A program made the position numbers and the translations under genes. A DNA stretch of 64,000 bases, taken from positions 1,302,001-1,366,000 of the forward strand of contig OZ004595.1 of assembly GCA_963924555.1 (NCBI GenBank). The letters are read 5' to 3'. Positions 10,201 to 21,303 of the stretch are shown in pieces. How positions within the stretch are numbered: position 1 is the stretch's first letter; every line of letters starts with the position of its first letter. This DNA comes from Crambe crambe (lineage: Eukaryota; Porifera; Demospongiae; Poecilosclerida; Crambeidae). The notes under the pieces are model-generated. The model had not been told where the DNA came from, made no database searches, and saw only the letters and a program-made list of their open reading frames with translations.

Positions 10201-11690
10201 TACATTAACACCTTTCAAACAGCCAAGCTCATCTGTGAAAACAGCACTGTAGGTGTCTAGCAGAGTTTGCAAGGGAGTAAGTGATGTAACCATGTGAATA
10301 CTTTTGAGGTCTACCTCCAACTGAGAGATCCAATCTCTACCCAATAAATTGGGGCCACTCCCTGGTACCACATGTATTGACAATGACAACTCTTTCTTAT
10401 CATACCTCGCTTTGATCCTGGTAGTGCCCAACACCTGGATGCTTTCTCCTGTGTAAGTGCGAAGCCTGCTGTTGGATGGTTCCAAGGCCTGTGATTCTCT
10501 CTGAATGGAGTTGTAGGTAGCTTCACTGATTACAGAAACGGCAGCTCCTGTGTCCAATTCCATTTGCACAGGAAGGTCATTGAGGGTTACCATTATGTGA
10601 TAAGGTTCAGTATGATTATCATGGAGGTTGTACAAATCATATTCGGCTTCAGCAGATGGTGACTCTGCTTCAATGTGGTTTGTTCGTGAGTATTTGGAGT
10701 CCTTGTTCTCCTGTGATTGAGAAGGTTGGGTCTGTAACTTCCTAGACCTGCACACCCGAGCGAAATGTCCTTTTTTCCTGCAGAAATTGCAGATAATCTC
10801 TTTGTACTTGCACTTGGGCGCAAGATGAGGTCCGCCACATCGGTAGCAACTGACAGGTGTACCTTCAGGACGGCGGCTTGAAGTAGTGTAGTGGAGATCA
10901 GGGTTGTTGTCCTGGAAGGGTTGCTGCGGTGATCCACCAGTCAGCTTCTTTGCATCTTGTTCTGAAGCTTCTGCTGCTTGGGCCAGCTTGAGGGCAGTAC
11001 TGTAGGTAAGATCACTCTCAGAGAGCAGCTTGCGTTGTATTCCCGTATGGTTCACTCCGCAAACGAGCCTGTCCCTGAGCATCTCTTCAAGTCGTTCTGT
11101 CGGACCAAACTTGCAATCGAGAGCCAGATTTCGAAGGACGGCAACGTAGTCAGCAATGGATTCACCTTGATTCCTTGAACGAGTATTGAAATTGTAGCGA
11201 TGCACTATAACTGACGTCTTAGGAGCGTAATGGTCTTTAAGTAAGGTAACAAGAGAAGTGTAAGTGATACCATCAGCGTCTAGCTCGCCATTGGGAACCA
11301 TACTGCGGAGCAGTTTGTAAGCAGGGTCGCCACAGACCGTGAGCAAAATCGCACGCTTCTTGGTGTCGTCCACGATGCCATTAGCGGAAAAATAGAACTT
11401 CAGTTTGTCCTGGTAAATAGTCCAGTCGTCTACAGACGGTTGAAAGGGCTTGATTTTGCCGTAGGTAGCCATAGTTCACTGTTGTTGTTTCTTCTTTTTT
11501 TTTCTCCTCGTCGCCAGATGTGGTAACCGAGTCGCACGGCTAGTAATGACTTTTTATTGAACTCAACAATGACACACAAACTATAACTACAGCTTATAAT
11601 TTATACTACAACATAAGGAAGTGACACAAAACCACAAGTGCATGCATGCCTTGATTAGTGATTAAAATAAGTTATTAGTCAGTTATCACA
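7298..11690 (-). mobile_element. Ty3/gypsy LTR retrotransposon, looks whole and young
   Basis: Two 172-base LTRs (7298-7469 and 11519-11690) begin TGTGGTAACC and end TTATCACA, and differ by about one base. They are flanked by the 5-base duplication GTGCT (7293-7297 and 11691-11695). The element reads on the minus strand. A purine tract (AGAGGGGGGAAG) abuts the 3' LTR and a TGGCGAC stretch next to the 5' LTR may be the primer-binding site. One long open frame fills the interior. The near-identical LTRs indicate recent insertion. The related locus at about 27735 is an empty site. Confidence 0.93.
7501..11472 (-). CDS. Gag-Pol polyprotein of the Ty3/gypsy element
   Basis: A single 1323-residue frame. 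In order: a capsid-like Gag region (about 1-180), two CCHC-type zinc knuckles (about 209-241), an aspartic protease (LDTGA near 306), reverse transcriptase with YLDD at about 586-589, RNase H (CDAS near 734), an integrase with HHCC zinc finger (about 955-991) and a DDE core (D near 1019, D in VTDNGPSF near 1073, E in SSNGLAERA near 1109), and a chromodomain-free tail. Gag and Pol share one frame and the domain order RT-RH-IN is that of Metaviridae. It resembles invertebrate Mag-like or K02A2.6-like lineages; clade assignment would need a tree. Confidence 0.93.
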   Translation of the reverse strand: MATYGKIKPFQPSVDDWTIYQDKLKFYFSANGIVDDTKKRAILLTVCGDPAYKLLRSMVPNGELDADGITYTSLVTLLKDHYAPKTSVIVHRYNFNTRSRNQGESIADYVAVLRNLALDCKFGPTERLEEMLRDRLVCGVNHTGIQRKLLSESDLTYSTALKLAQAAEASEQDAKKLTGGSPQQPFQDNNPDLHYTTSSRRPEGTPVSCYRCGGPHLAPKCKYKEIICNFCRKKGHFARVCRSRKLQTQPSQSQENKDSKYSRTNHIEAESPSAEAEYDLYNLHDNHTEPYHIMVTLNDLPVQMELDTGAAVSVISEATYNSIQRESQALEPSNSRLRTYTGESIQVLGTTRIKARYDKKELSLSIHVVPGSGPNLLGRDWISQLEVDLKSIHMVTSLTPLQTLLDTYSAVFTDELGCLKGVNVQLVVHDQAKPRFHRPRPLPFLLKPKVEEELNQLQEKGIISPVQFSSWAAPVVPVLKRNGKIRLCGDYKLTINQVSPTETYPLPRAEELFANLSAGKIFSKLDLSNAYLQFPLDEQSKQYVTINTHKGLFQYNRLPYGVASAPAIFQRHMEMLLQGANGVSVYLDDILVAGTTMEDHLHNLKEVLKRLDDAGLRLNKEKCFFLRPSIEYLGHVIDKDGLRPTGSKVRAIKEAPHPKNVTQLRSFLGLINYYGKFLPNLSARLNPLYSLLNKDQKWQWNCEQEEAFQSAKEALQADSLLTHYDTTKPLLLACDASDYGIGAVLSHIGDDSQERPVAYASRTLSSAEKHYSQLEKEALAIVFAVKKFHHYLWGRHFMIESDHQPLKSLLGENNRVPYMASSRIQRWAVTLSAYRYTIRHKAGKHLCNADALSRLPRPVTTSSDCVPQDLVLVINHLSSTTVSAANIKQWTAEDPVMSCVLRFLMSGWPDELLDKEYRPYSSRRSELSVLDGCLLRGSRIIIPPPGRQLVLDELHETHPGTSKMKALARSYLWWPGMDTAIEQMVKTCHVCQESRPAPAAAPLHPWEWPQQPWSRLHLDFAGPFLGHMFLVLVDAHSKWLDVHLMNSITSSKTIETLRSVFATHGLPHKVVTDNGPSFTSEEFNTFLSKNGITHTTTAPYHPSSNGLAERAVQTFKSGLKHTPGASIQERLSKFLFKYRITPHTTTGIPPAELLMNRRPRSRLDRLFPDISHRVEWQQAKQAEHHDNHKPLRSYHAGDTVYVKDFSTTKNTWLPGKITKITGPLSYHVELDSGRTVRRHIDAVRSRNIAPVPPSEPTTENDIYLPDLPPATVTTAPPIDPDNSAVPASPLHQPHTQQACSVNSRATPTRQSSRHCRPPERFGW

Positions 11691-14600
11691 GTGCTGTTGG
11701 GACATGGCAGAGTCAGAGTGGCCTTAATTAACAGAGAGGTGGTCTCGTTGCTGGGTGGTTCATTAGACAGGTTTCAATAATTGCCAAAGGTCAGAATAAG
11801 CTTCTCAAGGGAGCGTAATTGGCTATAATCTATTCATTATGTGAACATAAAAAATTCATGGATTCAAATATTTTGTGAATCCACTCTCATTCTTTCATTC
11901 ATTTGCAGACATTGAACATCTGCGAACAATTCCTACTCCTCACCTGACTATCATTGCTGGGGTCTTGTTCTACAGAGCGTTTCCCACCCCACCCCCTGAC
12001 CAGACCATCAGTCTCCTCGTCTCCACCATCATCTGCTGCTATCCTGCGAGCCTGCATCAGTTTCTGCATGCACAAACATACAGCACTGTGAAACAATAGT
12101 TACTGGCTATTCACTGTGTCAATATAAAGTCTTTTATTTTATAATCTTAATCAATAATTATTGGATAGTCAGATGTTATGCATAAATATGGTAGCCACAC
12201 TCCTCACCTGGAACTGTGATACTTTCTCAACTCCACCTTCCTTCTGAGCCTATAAGAAAGTTCAATTAAAATTCAGTCCTTATAGTCCATGGTAGGCATT
12301 ACTCTTGCTTTGTCGGCTTGAAGTTGACTGTAGAGCCTCACACCACTGTTGCCAAGCATCTCCCGCAACTGGTCACGTGACTTGTTGTACATCTCCTCCC
12401 CTGTCTTACAAGTTACCTTCTCTGCACAACTAAAGAAACACAAAGATACATGTAAGCTGTACCCTAGGAATTAGCTAGCTAGCTATAGTAAACCTGCCAT
12501 CTAAAGAGCAATTTAAACCGTATTCCTGCCTGTGTACACACACCTGCCATAGCCTTGACCTATCAGCCATTTCTTCATCTCTGCGAGAGTAGCCTTCCAG
12601 GGCAGCACTTTGTATCCACCACCAACTGTAAAGTCATAGAATTTAGATTTTGTATACAGAATCCCTAACTATAAATTTTATGATTATTATTGTACCTTGA
12701 CCTGAATTGTTTTTCCTGTTCAGCAACTTTCCCTGAAGTTCATCCGACACATTTTGGTCCACTTTGTTGTCCTCAGCTGTAGAAATTACGACAACACAAT
12801 CACAATAATTATATTATATGTAATGGAAGTGTGCGTGACTAGTTACAGTGTTAAACAGTGTTGCCTATCTCCTCTCTAGCAGCTGAGGCCGCCAGTATAT
12901 TTCTGAACCCAATACATATGTGTAATGTTTTACAGTGTAGTGACCATGAGAGCAAAAAAATGACTGATTTAAATGAAGACTGAAGGATAAGCCTGCAGTT
13001 CAATGTAGGTACTCACAACGAACCTAACATGATACTTACTCTGGATGACCAGTGCAGTGCTTGTCTTTCTCAGTGGCTTTCTCTGAGATAGAGCTGCAGT
13101 GATGTCAAATTTGCCTTTCTTCCCATCAAGTATCTTCTGTTGGCTCTCACCTCCTCCCGCTAAACCACCATATGAGACATCAGAAAGTTATAAAGGAGCT
13201 AGCCCGTTAATTCTTACTGATTGTACTGATTCACACACTTTTGAGCTTGTGTTGTTGGATCATCTCTGATAGGTCTGGAGGGGGAGGAGGAGGAGGAGGT
13301 CCTCCTGTTGCAGGGGGTAGTGGGGGGCCTGCACCGCCAGGTGGTAGGGGTGGAGCAGGAGGTGATGAGGGTGACATGGGGGGAGAAGTCATGTTCTGCT
13401 TCATGCATAATAATCACATTAATATAATAGAGTTAGTTGATTTGATGACCCTTTACCTGCACTGGTGGTGGTGCTGGTGAAAAAGGTGGGGGTGGTCCCA
13501 GCTGGGGTTGTGGTTCTGGGCGTGATATGGTGGAAGTCCTTGATTCGGACACCTCTTGGACAGTGGACAGGCTCTGTGGGTGATGCGATACTTTCCTTCC
13601 ATGAGACAGCTGAGGTGACTAAAAATAGTAAAGAATGATGTCATTATGAAGTAATTGTATGCTGTAATGTTATTCATTACACAATTCAACATGAACTACT
13701 CATATTCATAAGGTCATCATGATGTGGTTAGCAGTAACCAGTAAAAGTAAAAGTTCTGCTGTGCCATGACTCACCTGTCTGCTTCCCTGCTTGATGTTGG
13801 CCATTTGTGGGTGTTGCATTGAGGGTGACGTCCCAGGTACGGGTGGTGGGGAAGTCTTTGGTGGAGCTGGAACGGTTCTTCTGTGGAAATTGATCGTGTT
13901 ACTTTCATCCATCGCCTTGTCACCTACAGAGAGTAAAATTCCGATATGTTTGTAAAACCAACACTCTGTTTATGTTACAGAGTGTAGTCACTGAATCCTA
14001 TCAGTGGAACCTCTGACACTCTGAATAATGGACATCTCTCTGTAAAGAACCCTTGCACCATTAGTTGTTTGTGTACTAATAAAATTACGAATAGTCTGTT
14101 ATCCAGAGGTTGTACCATATATCAAAGGAATGCGCTTAACTACATCAAAGGAACTTGCTCATAATACTGATCAAAAGAAACACAATTGTTTCTCACTTAC
14201 CACCTTTGTGTGCCTTCTTGACAATGATCTCAAACGTGTGTGCAGGGGCATTTCCAACAGCTCTGAAATTGTTCTTCACCTGCCACCAACCCCTGAGGAG
14301 TTGTTGTCAAGAATATCTACAGCTTCACCACGATGGACGCTCAATTCCCCATGTGCTGCAGCCTGCATGAACGGCAAGAAGCTATTAGCACTAGGTTTCT
14401 GAACCGGGGATGATATGGTCACATGATCATCAATTCAATTCACCACCATTAATACACCAAAAGTTCACAAGTGCATGAGGAATACTGTGTGTTCTAAATC
14501 TAAATCACTTGAGTCATTATTGTGTTACAGTACTCGTACTCGCAGCAAAGTCGTAGAGCTTCTTTGTTTCATTTTCTAAACTGCTTAGACTCTGTTGAGA

Positions 14601-14955
14601 TCTAGTGGCCACCAGTGGTCTGGGGACTGGATCAGTTATACTCTGTGTATGTATTATAATCATCATGGTGTTTATAATTCCTGTTCTTATTGTTGTTGTC
14701 ATTGTTATTGTCAATGTTATTGTTATTTTAAACTAAGACCCTGTAAAATTCCCTCCACTGCACTATAACTGTGTGTGACTCCAGACAGTTCTTACGTTTT
14801 TTCTTCCCTGCTTCGGTGCAGCCCCCATGAGGGACATGACGGCTGGACTGATCATGAGTCCCCCAGAGGTTTTCCCATCTGCCTGGTCCCCGTCGTAAGC
14901 CTCGGAGTAGTCCAGAGTCCTCTTCTCCCTTGGGAGGGTGTCCAGGGTGGTGCCT

Positions 14956-15569
14956 GTATCAGATATTTTACGTGATCCTATTTTACTTCTCTAAGGTATG
15001 CTGAAAAGCTCAAGATTGACAAAGAAGACTTGCTGGTACCTGGAGCTATGAGGATTGATGATGTTAAGCCAGTTTGGAGATTGGAATCTGTCCTTTTTCT
15101 TTGCTGTACCGCTTAGTGCAGCCTATTGCACTGCAACTAGAAGGCATTCTTCGAAGCTTCTGCCCTCGTAAGAACAATTTTTAGGTAAGGATCATCATAC
15201 CTTCTACAGTATCATGCATGTGACTCGACTACACACACCCGGGCGCGCCGGGCGGACCCTACCCCGGCCAAAAAAATGGTCTTCATACTTATTATGCCCC
15301 ATAGTTACTGCTGTCAACACATGGTGATAACAATTGTAATTATGCTGTGACAGAGTGATATGGAAGGTTCTAGCTAATTGACTTTTTTCACAGAGATGTT
15401 AATCTAATCAGTGCTACATTGTAAGTACACTATTATTTCATTGTAGCTAACCAGTATGTCACATTTTTACAAAAAAATTAACAATAGCTAACTAACCCAA
15501 CTCATTTTAAAAGCAAGCTATAATAGAGGCAAAGAAAGTACATAACCAACCACCTAGCTATAACTCGTA
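14956..15569. other. Gene-free stretch between duplicated blocks
   Basis: This follows the break point of the EPS8 duplicate and ends at the stop of membrane-gene copy C. It contains a short GC-rich island (CGGGCGCGCCGGGCGG near 15240) and otherwise AT-rich unique sequence. No gene is supported. Confidence 0.5.
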
Positions 15570-17143
15570 CTAATTATTATCATTTGGTCTTTGTCTTTGT
15601 TGTTTCAGCATACTCTTCATCAGTCGTCGTAGTTCTTTATCTTTTTCATCGATACCTCCGTCTTGTTCTAATATACGAATCATTCGATCTTTTTCAGCCC
15701 CTTCTTCTGCTTCAACTGGTATATCTTTCTTAACCAATTCCTTCAGAATCTTTAGTTGCTGTAATTGTTGAGTCTCTCTCAGGATTTGTAGTTGTTCTTT
15801 CCCTTGTTGTTGTACTTGTTCCAGAATCTCTCTCAGGGTTGGTGGTTGTCGATTTCCTTGCTGTTGTCCATTCCCTTGCTGTCCATTCCCTTGCTGTCCA
15901 TTCCCTTGCTGTTGTCCATTCCCTTGCTGTTGTCCATTCCCTTGCTGTCCATTCCCTTGCTGTTGTCCATTCTCTTGTGGTTGTACTTGTCCCAGAATAT
16001 CTTTCAGGGTTTGTAGTTGATCTTTCCCTCTTTTTTCTTCTGCTTCTCTTTTTTCTTCTGCTTCTCTTTTTTCTTCTGCTTTTCTTTTTTCTTCTGCTTC
16101 TCTTTTTTCTTTTTCCTTTCTCTTTTCTTGAAATAGAAAGTAAGTTATTGCACCAGTGAATACTACAATTAAAGTGTCAAAGATTGTTCTCAAACGATCA
16201 GGAGCTTCATCAAATGCATGATTAATTGGAATAAGGAAATATAGTGTAGCCATAAATGCTGCAAATCCCATACAAAAAAAAAACTAGAATAAAATGGATG
16301 ATTGTCAAGATTATTACTGAGTAGCGTTGTTCGACTTGTTTCCAAAAATACAATTTGTATAAGTAAGAGGTTATCATTGAGGTCAGAAATATCATTATTA
16401 CTACTCCTGCATAGAATATTCCAACACTTGTGGCATGAAATGGATTGTGGATGAACCCAATTATGATGTGAGTGAAGTGGGACGAAATATTCATCAGTGG
16501 AAATATTGGAAAATATAGATATGTGAATGGAAGTGCTTTCGATTCTATTTTGTTAGATGTACATTGATAGTCACATTGTGCTACAAATAGGAATATCATA
16601 AAAATAAAGAAGTAGATGATCATTAATAGAGTTATAAGACCACTTTGTGCAAGCATGAATGCTGAAAGACTATATAGTGTGCGCAGTGGATTTGATTCGA
16701 TTTCGAAGCCATAAGCACTTTTGTCTAAAGAATAGTCTCTTAGTTCCCAATTGTCATTACTGTTTGCAATCCCTAGCCCTATTGCATCCATTATAAAGAT
16801 ATAAAGTGTAATCCAGAATGATAGTGCAGAAATCACACAGACATTTGTTATCACTTCAAAAATTTTTTTTATAACTTCTTTATTGTTATTATTGGCAATA
16901 ACTTCTTTATCAAGAGTAGTACCTACTTCCTCCCCGTAGTTAAATGGTTTTGTATGTATAAGCATTATTGCACCTAAGATAATCAATACTGCAGCTACAA
17001 TTGGGAATACAACTTGATGAGCCATCATAAAAGTTGTTGTGTGTACAACATTACTTTCAAGCCAGTATCTAAGTGTGGTGCCACTGTGTGCTTTTGGTTC
17101 AAATTTCAGGAGAGAGGGAGTGGTGCATGGTATAAAGTTGTAG
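15570..17143 (-). pseudogene. Multi-pass membrane protein, copy C, second exon (broken)
   Basis: Homologous to exon 2 of the intact copy B: acceptor TTTACAG|CTACAAC at 17143, the PFNYGE motif, membrane spans, PFHATSVGIFY, and PINHAFDEAPDRL followed by a long charged coiled coil. The frame changes near the start of the exon and again in a run of T (minus strand) near 16280. The tail carries EEKREAEEKR and Gln/Gly/Asn repeats. Its first exon survives only as a fragment at 21503-21765, beyond a transposon in the intron. Probably a pseudogene, although the homopolymer break could be a sequencing error. Confidence 0.7.
15845..15985. repeat. Coding repeat (GNGQQQ) in copy C tail
   Basis: Units of 12-15 bases (CATTCCCTTGCTGTTGTC on the plus strand) repeat about nine times and encode GQQQGN-type peptides on the minus strand. 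A second repeat (CTTCTGCTTCTCTTTTTT) at 16035-16110 encodes EEKREA units. Confidence 0.85.
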
Positions 17144-17742
17144 CTGTAAATAGCTACAATGATAGTGGGCATAATAATAATCGTTATCATAATGACATAC
17201 ATTAAAGGGTAGGTTGAATGAAAAAAAAATTTTTTTTTTAATATCACCAAAACCCTTTCAAGGTAGTCTATAAATTTAATTCACACTACAGCATAACACC
17301 CACAAAAAATCATTCTTTTCAGCTAGAAATCGACATTAGATATTTACTTCCTGTTGTGGGCGGGGCTTAACGATGACGCAGATGTAGGGATTCACTTGGC
17401 CACATGCTATAAATTATGGCAACAGATGGTAGTCTAGGTGACCATAGTTCTGGAGAAAGCACTTTAGACTCAAGCTCTTCACTAGGAAGTAGTTCAGGTG
17501 ACAGCTCCCTAGCACTTTTCATATGCATCTTCTGAGTTTGAAGGTGCTGATGAGCCAGAAGGAGTGCATCCATTTCTCTATAAGCCTGTTACCAGTAGTG
17601 ATAGGAGTGATTCAAGTGATGGTGACTCACCTAGACTTCTCAATACAGATTGGTAAGTAAACAACAGTTCAAGTGTATTGAATAGTTAGATTTTTTTTTG
17701 TTTCTCAATGTTGAAGGTGCACTTGTGGTCACTGTATGATAA

Positions 17743-18135
17743 GGCCATCACTAATAAATCATTGGTTTGGTGTCCTCCTACCTACCCATTTTTTGACAAA
17801 TAATAAAATTTAATTTAAACTACTGAGCATGCCCAGTACAAAAAGTGGTGTGGTTCCAAGCTTCCAAAGAACACTCGTCTGAATTTGTGTCAAAATTTTT
17901 AAAAAGATTCTGTACTTTTTCTGTGAGTGATAGTGTTACCTCTATAATGATTGTGCATGATTTTATTTAAAGCAGCAAAAGGCTACATGCACCTGCTAAA
18001 TGTGTTTTTTTCTCATTCTAAGTACCGGGATTATTGTATTTTAAATTTTATTGTTAAATTAAATATTTTCCTACCTACCTACTCTAATTTGAAGTCTGTG
18101 TAGGACACCAAACCAACAATTTATTAGTGATGGCC
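17743..18135. mobile_element. Harbinger-like MITE nested in palindrome arm
   Basis: Terminal inverted repeats of about 35 bases start GGCCATCACTAATAAAT. The flanking triplet TAA (17740-17742 and 18136-18138) matches the TWA target duplication of PIF/Harbinger elements. The other palindrome arm lacks it. No coding capacity. Confidence 0.8.
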
Positions 18136-18189
18136 TAATACCTACAGCTATAGAATGTCTCTGCTGTAGTGAAATTACAGAAATGATGA

Positions 18190-18763
18190 ATAAAAGATCA
18201 ACAGAAGAAGTAGGGTGTATTACTCTTCACCCGGGGTTTCAAAGTGTTTGCTTGAATAGCTCCTTCAATAGCATTTTCACCATACTGCTGTCTATAGCTA
18301 TAATATGCGGTTTGGAGAACCCATGTATTCAAGCAAACACTTTGAAACCCCGGGTGAAGAGTAATACACCCTACTTCTTCTGTTGATCTTTTATTCATCA
18401 TTTCTGTAATTTCACTACAGCAGAGACATTCTATAGCTGTAGGCATTATCAAGTGCACCTTCAACATTGAGAAACAAACAAAAAAAAAATCAATACACTT
18501 GAACTGTTGTTTACTTACCAATCTGTATTGAGAAGTCTAGGTGAGTCACCATCACTTGAATCACTCCCTTCATCATCATCACTACTGGTAACAGGCTCAG
18601 AGAGAAATGGATGCACTCCTTCTGGCTCATCAGCACCTTCAAACTCAGAAGATGCATATGAAAGTGCTAGAGAGCTGTCACCTGAACTACTTCCTAGTGA
18701 AGAGCTTGAGTCTAAAGTGCTTTCTCCAGAACCATGGTCACCTAGACTACCATCTGTTGCCAT
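18190..18763 (-). CDS. Transposon ORF with P2X7 C-terminal (zinc-module) similarity
   Basis: The first exon (18763-18518) encodes a Ser/Asp/Glu-rich segment ending DSPRLLNTDW, followed by the donor GTAAGT. After an intron the frame continues with MPTAIECLCCSEI, CITLHPGFQSVCLN and TWVLQTAYYSYRQQYG. This order (Trp, Cys cluster, MPT-x-EC-x-CC, HPGF, W-L-x-AYY) is that of the P2X7 cytoplasmic ballast domain and of the many P2X7-tail-like proteins in sponge and cnidarian genomes. This arm lacks 12 bases that arm 1 keeps (encoding CGHC), so the zinc cluster is incomplete here. The frame becomes palindromic after TWVLQ...EGA, so the C-terminus is uncertain. Assignment is from memory of the motif. 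Confidence 0.6.
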
Positions 18764-19238
18764 AATTTATAGCATGTGGCCAAATGAATCCCTACATCTG
18801 CGTCATCGTTAAGCCCCGCCCACAACAGGAAGTAAAATGTCTAATGTCGATTTCTAGCTGAAAAGAATGATTTTTTGTGGGTGTTATGCTGTAGTGTGAA
18901 TTAAAATTGTAATATGTGTAGTGGACTAGGAAAAGGGGTCATATGGGAGGAAAAATGAAAATTGAGATTATTTTAGAATCTGCTTTTTTGATCTTTAATC
19001 TTATGTTTTGCAAAAAGAAGATTTAAAAAAGGTCATTCTTAGGATGAGTTCTACTGATTTTAAGTCATGTAGTAGTAAGTTTAGATAGTGACCCAGCCAC
19101 TATAATAACTATTAACCATACTGTGGTTATGTGTTGGCATTTTGTTTCTTCTGCAGGGCTTCTTACAATCACCCAGGCGATTATACAATAAAATTTTCAT
19201 TTTTCAAGAATACAATGTTTGAATTAAAGTTCAATTAG

Positions 19239-21303
19239 TTATTGCTCATGTTCGCTTAGCAATTTTGGGCAAGAAATTTCTCCCTTTTTAGTCTTTGTGT
19301 GTCCTGGATTTCTGCAATAAGAACAGAGACGCTTTGATTGTTTTTTAGAAGTATCTTTTTCTGATTGCAATGATCTTTTTCTAGATACTCTTGGTTCTGG
19401 GCAGGTTACGTCTTGATACTTTTCATCACAGAAAGGTCGTATTTCATCAAAGAGATACCTCTTTCTTTGTTCAGATAAACCAGAAGGTATAAGAACAGAA
19501 GGAAGAGCAGTCTTATCAATAGTAATACCACTTTTTAAAATCACAATCTTCTTTTCTTCTGTGTCAGCAAACTCACGCACAGTGACCTCACTTGGATGAT
19601 CTTTTGAAAAAAGGAAGTTGTGGTAAGATGTTATGTGAGGTATGTGGGTAAAAAAAGTGGATAAAAACCCAGCCCAATCATAATACTGAAATGGTTTTGA
19701 GGGATCCTCTGACCCTATAACAAATGCCTTGTTCTGCCCACCTGTAGTTGACTCCTCGACTAGTTGGGCTATTTCAATAAGGGAAGATACATCAGTACGC
19801 CTGTACCTTCTCTTGATCAAGCCAAAAAATCGATCTGGGCTAAAACGGGTATGTCCTGGTAGCATGAAACTCAATTCACAAGATTTGTTGAGGCCAATTG
19901 CAACTCTCCAAGCAAGGTAAGAGGTCATAATGTTATTCTTATTCTGTCCCACGCAGTTATCTGCGTGGAGACAGATGATATCCTCTCCATGAGAATAATG
20001 CTTCAAATAGTGATGGACCATACTAACTATGCTATTAGCACCTTTACCAATGGATTCAGCTTCATCGATCAAAAAATTTAATTGTGTGTTTGTGCCTTCA
20101 TCACATACTCCAAAAATGCCACACTTACGTGGGGTCTTGAAGTACAGAGGCCCTGGTTGTTGAGGGTGGCTGGGGTAATGAATTTGCTGAGCGTGGTCAA
20201 AGCTATAACTAAGAGAAACTATCACTGACTTGCCACACTGAAGCTCTTTCACAGCAGATTTACTTGAGGTTACCTTCTCTCTATAATAGGATCGTTGTTT
20301 TTTGGCACAATCAAGATGCTGCTGAGCTTCAAGTAGTCTCTCCTTCTTCTCATCTTCACTGAGATTTGCAGACTTCATTATAAGTGTGGTGTTATTCTGG
20401 CAGACATGACAAAGATCATCAGCAGGTGGCATAACCCGAATATACGGTACTACTTCTGACCATAGCCTGCAAAATTCTCTATAGCCAAAAATTCGTATTG
20501 ACTGCTCACTAAATTCTTCAAGTGCTTTACAAGAAGCCACATAATCCCTATGCACTGAAGCTTTGGAGACATTGGTAGGAAGAAGCATCACATTGTAGTC
20601 GTAGAATTTCGGCATTCTACCCGGTAGAGGAATTGCATTAATCTCCGCAAAATTATTAATGAATTTGATAGCTCTTTCCTTATCGGCAAATGAAGATGCA
20701 TTCCATGGACGTCTTCTAACATTACCATGTGTTCGAACACAAATGCCATTTGACTGGTAGTGTTTCATCAAATTACGAAAACGTTTTTTCCCTATTATTA
20801 TGAATAAAGAGAAATGATTTTAAGCAAATATTGTGCCCTTTGCAGAAAAAGTAAGTATAATCTCTTTCTCTTTCAGACTTTTGTGATAGTTCACTGGCAG
20901 TTCGATGCCCTTCAAGCCTTCCAGAATAATGGTGGGCATTAATTTGACTTAGTATCACTAAATCCAGTTGATCATTTTCAAGCTCTGCCATGGACATTCT
21001 TATTTCAGCTAATTCTGTTTCATTAAAATAGGTACTACATGGCCCACCTTGCTTTTTAGAACAGCCACAGGTTTCCTTCATAAACTGCTGCACAGTTTCT
21101 ACTTCTTTCACATCTAAATCACGAGGTTCTATCATACCAACAGCCCCATCATCACCTGAACTTTCATTTTCACTACATGAATTGTCACTATCCTGCTCTT
21201 CTAATCTCTCTCCATAGTATTCTTCTTCTAATAGAGAGAAGTCTGCATCGAGATCTTCCATTTTGCACTCTAACGAGCTAATTTTCCAAATAACGCACAT
21301 CAT
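19239..21303 (-). CDS. Transposase-like protein (HADNCVGQNKNN family)
   Basis: Two consecutive frames: 21303-20773 (176 codons, acidic N-terminus, a Cys motif CGCSKK...C and an FLFIHNN segment) and 20771-19239 (510 codons). They are separated by what looks like a one-base gain in an A run just before LMKHYQSNG; with it they form the usual single protein of about 680 residues. Recognisable blocks are RTHGN, LPGRMPKF, CHVCQNN, YSFDHAQQIHYPSHPQQPGP, YFKTPRKCGIFGVCDE, HADNCVGQNKNN, GHTRFSPDRFFGLIKRRYRR and a terminal CSYCRNPGH zinc knuckle. This family is repeated in cnidarian and sponge genomes and probably has an RNase-H-like catalytic fold (D in FGVCDE, D in HADN). Superfamily uncertain. Confidence 0.75.

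Larger units (their letters stand above)
5798..14955 (-). pseudogene. Partial, decayed duplicate of the EPS8-like gene (3' half)
   Basis: Exon by exon this matches the intact gene at 26219-31470: terminal RS/coiled-coil exon (7174-5798), tail exon 12063-11944, SAM-region exons near 12.2, 12.3-12.4, 12.55-12.63 and 12.7-12.8 kb, Pro-rich exons near 13.0-13.6 kb, SH3 exons near 14.2-14.6 kb and part of the exon before SH3 (about 14.8-14.95 kb), where similarity stops abruptly. The terminal exon is split into different frames, for example by a one-base loss in a T run near 6358. In the SH3 exon a base is missing next to the conserved WW, which destroys the domain. There is no promoter or 5' half. 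An LTR element sits in the last intron. Most likely a non-functional segmental-duplication copy. Confidence 0.8.
17282..18905. repeat. Large palindrome inside the TTAA transposon
   Basis: Arm 1 is 17282-18258 and arm 2 is 18328-18905, nearly identical in inverted orientation around a 69-base loop. Without the 393-base insertion in arm 1, the arms are about 584 and 578 bases. Each arm carries a copy of the P2X7-tail-like reading frame start (plus strand from 17417, minus strand from 18763). Confidence 0.9.
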
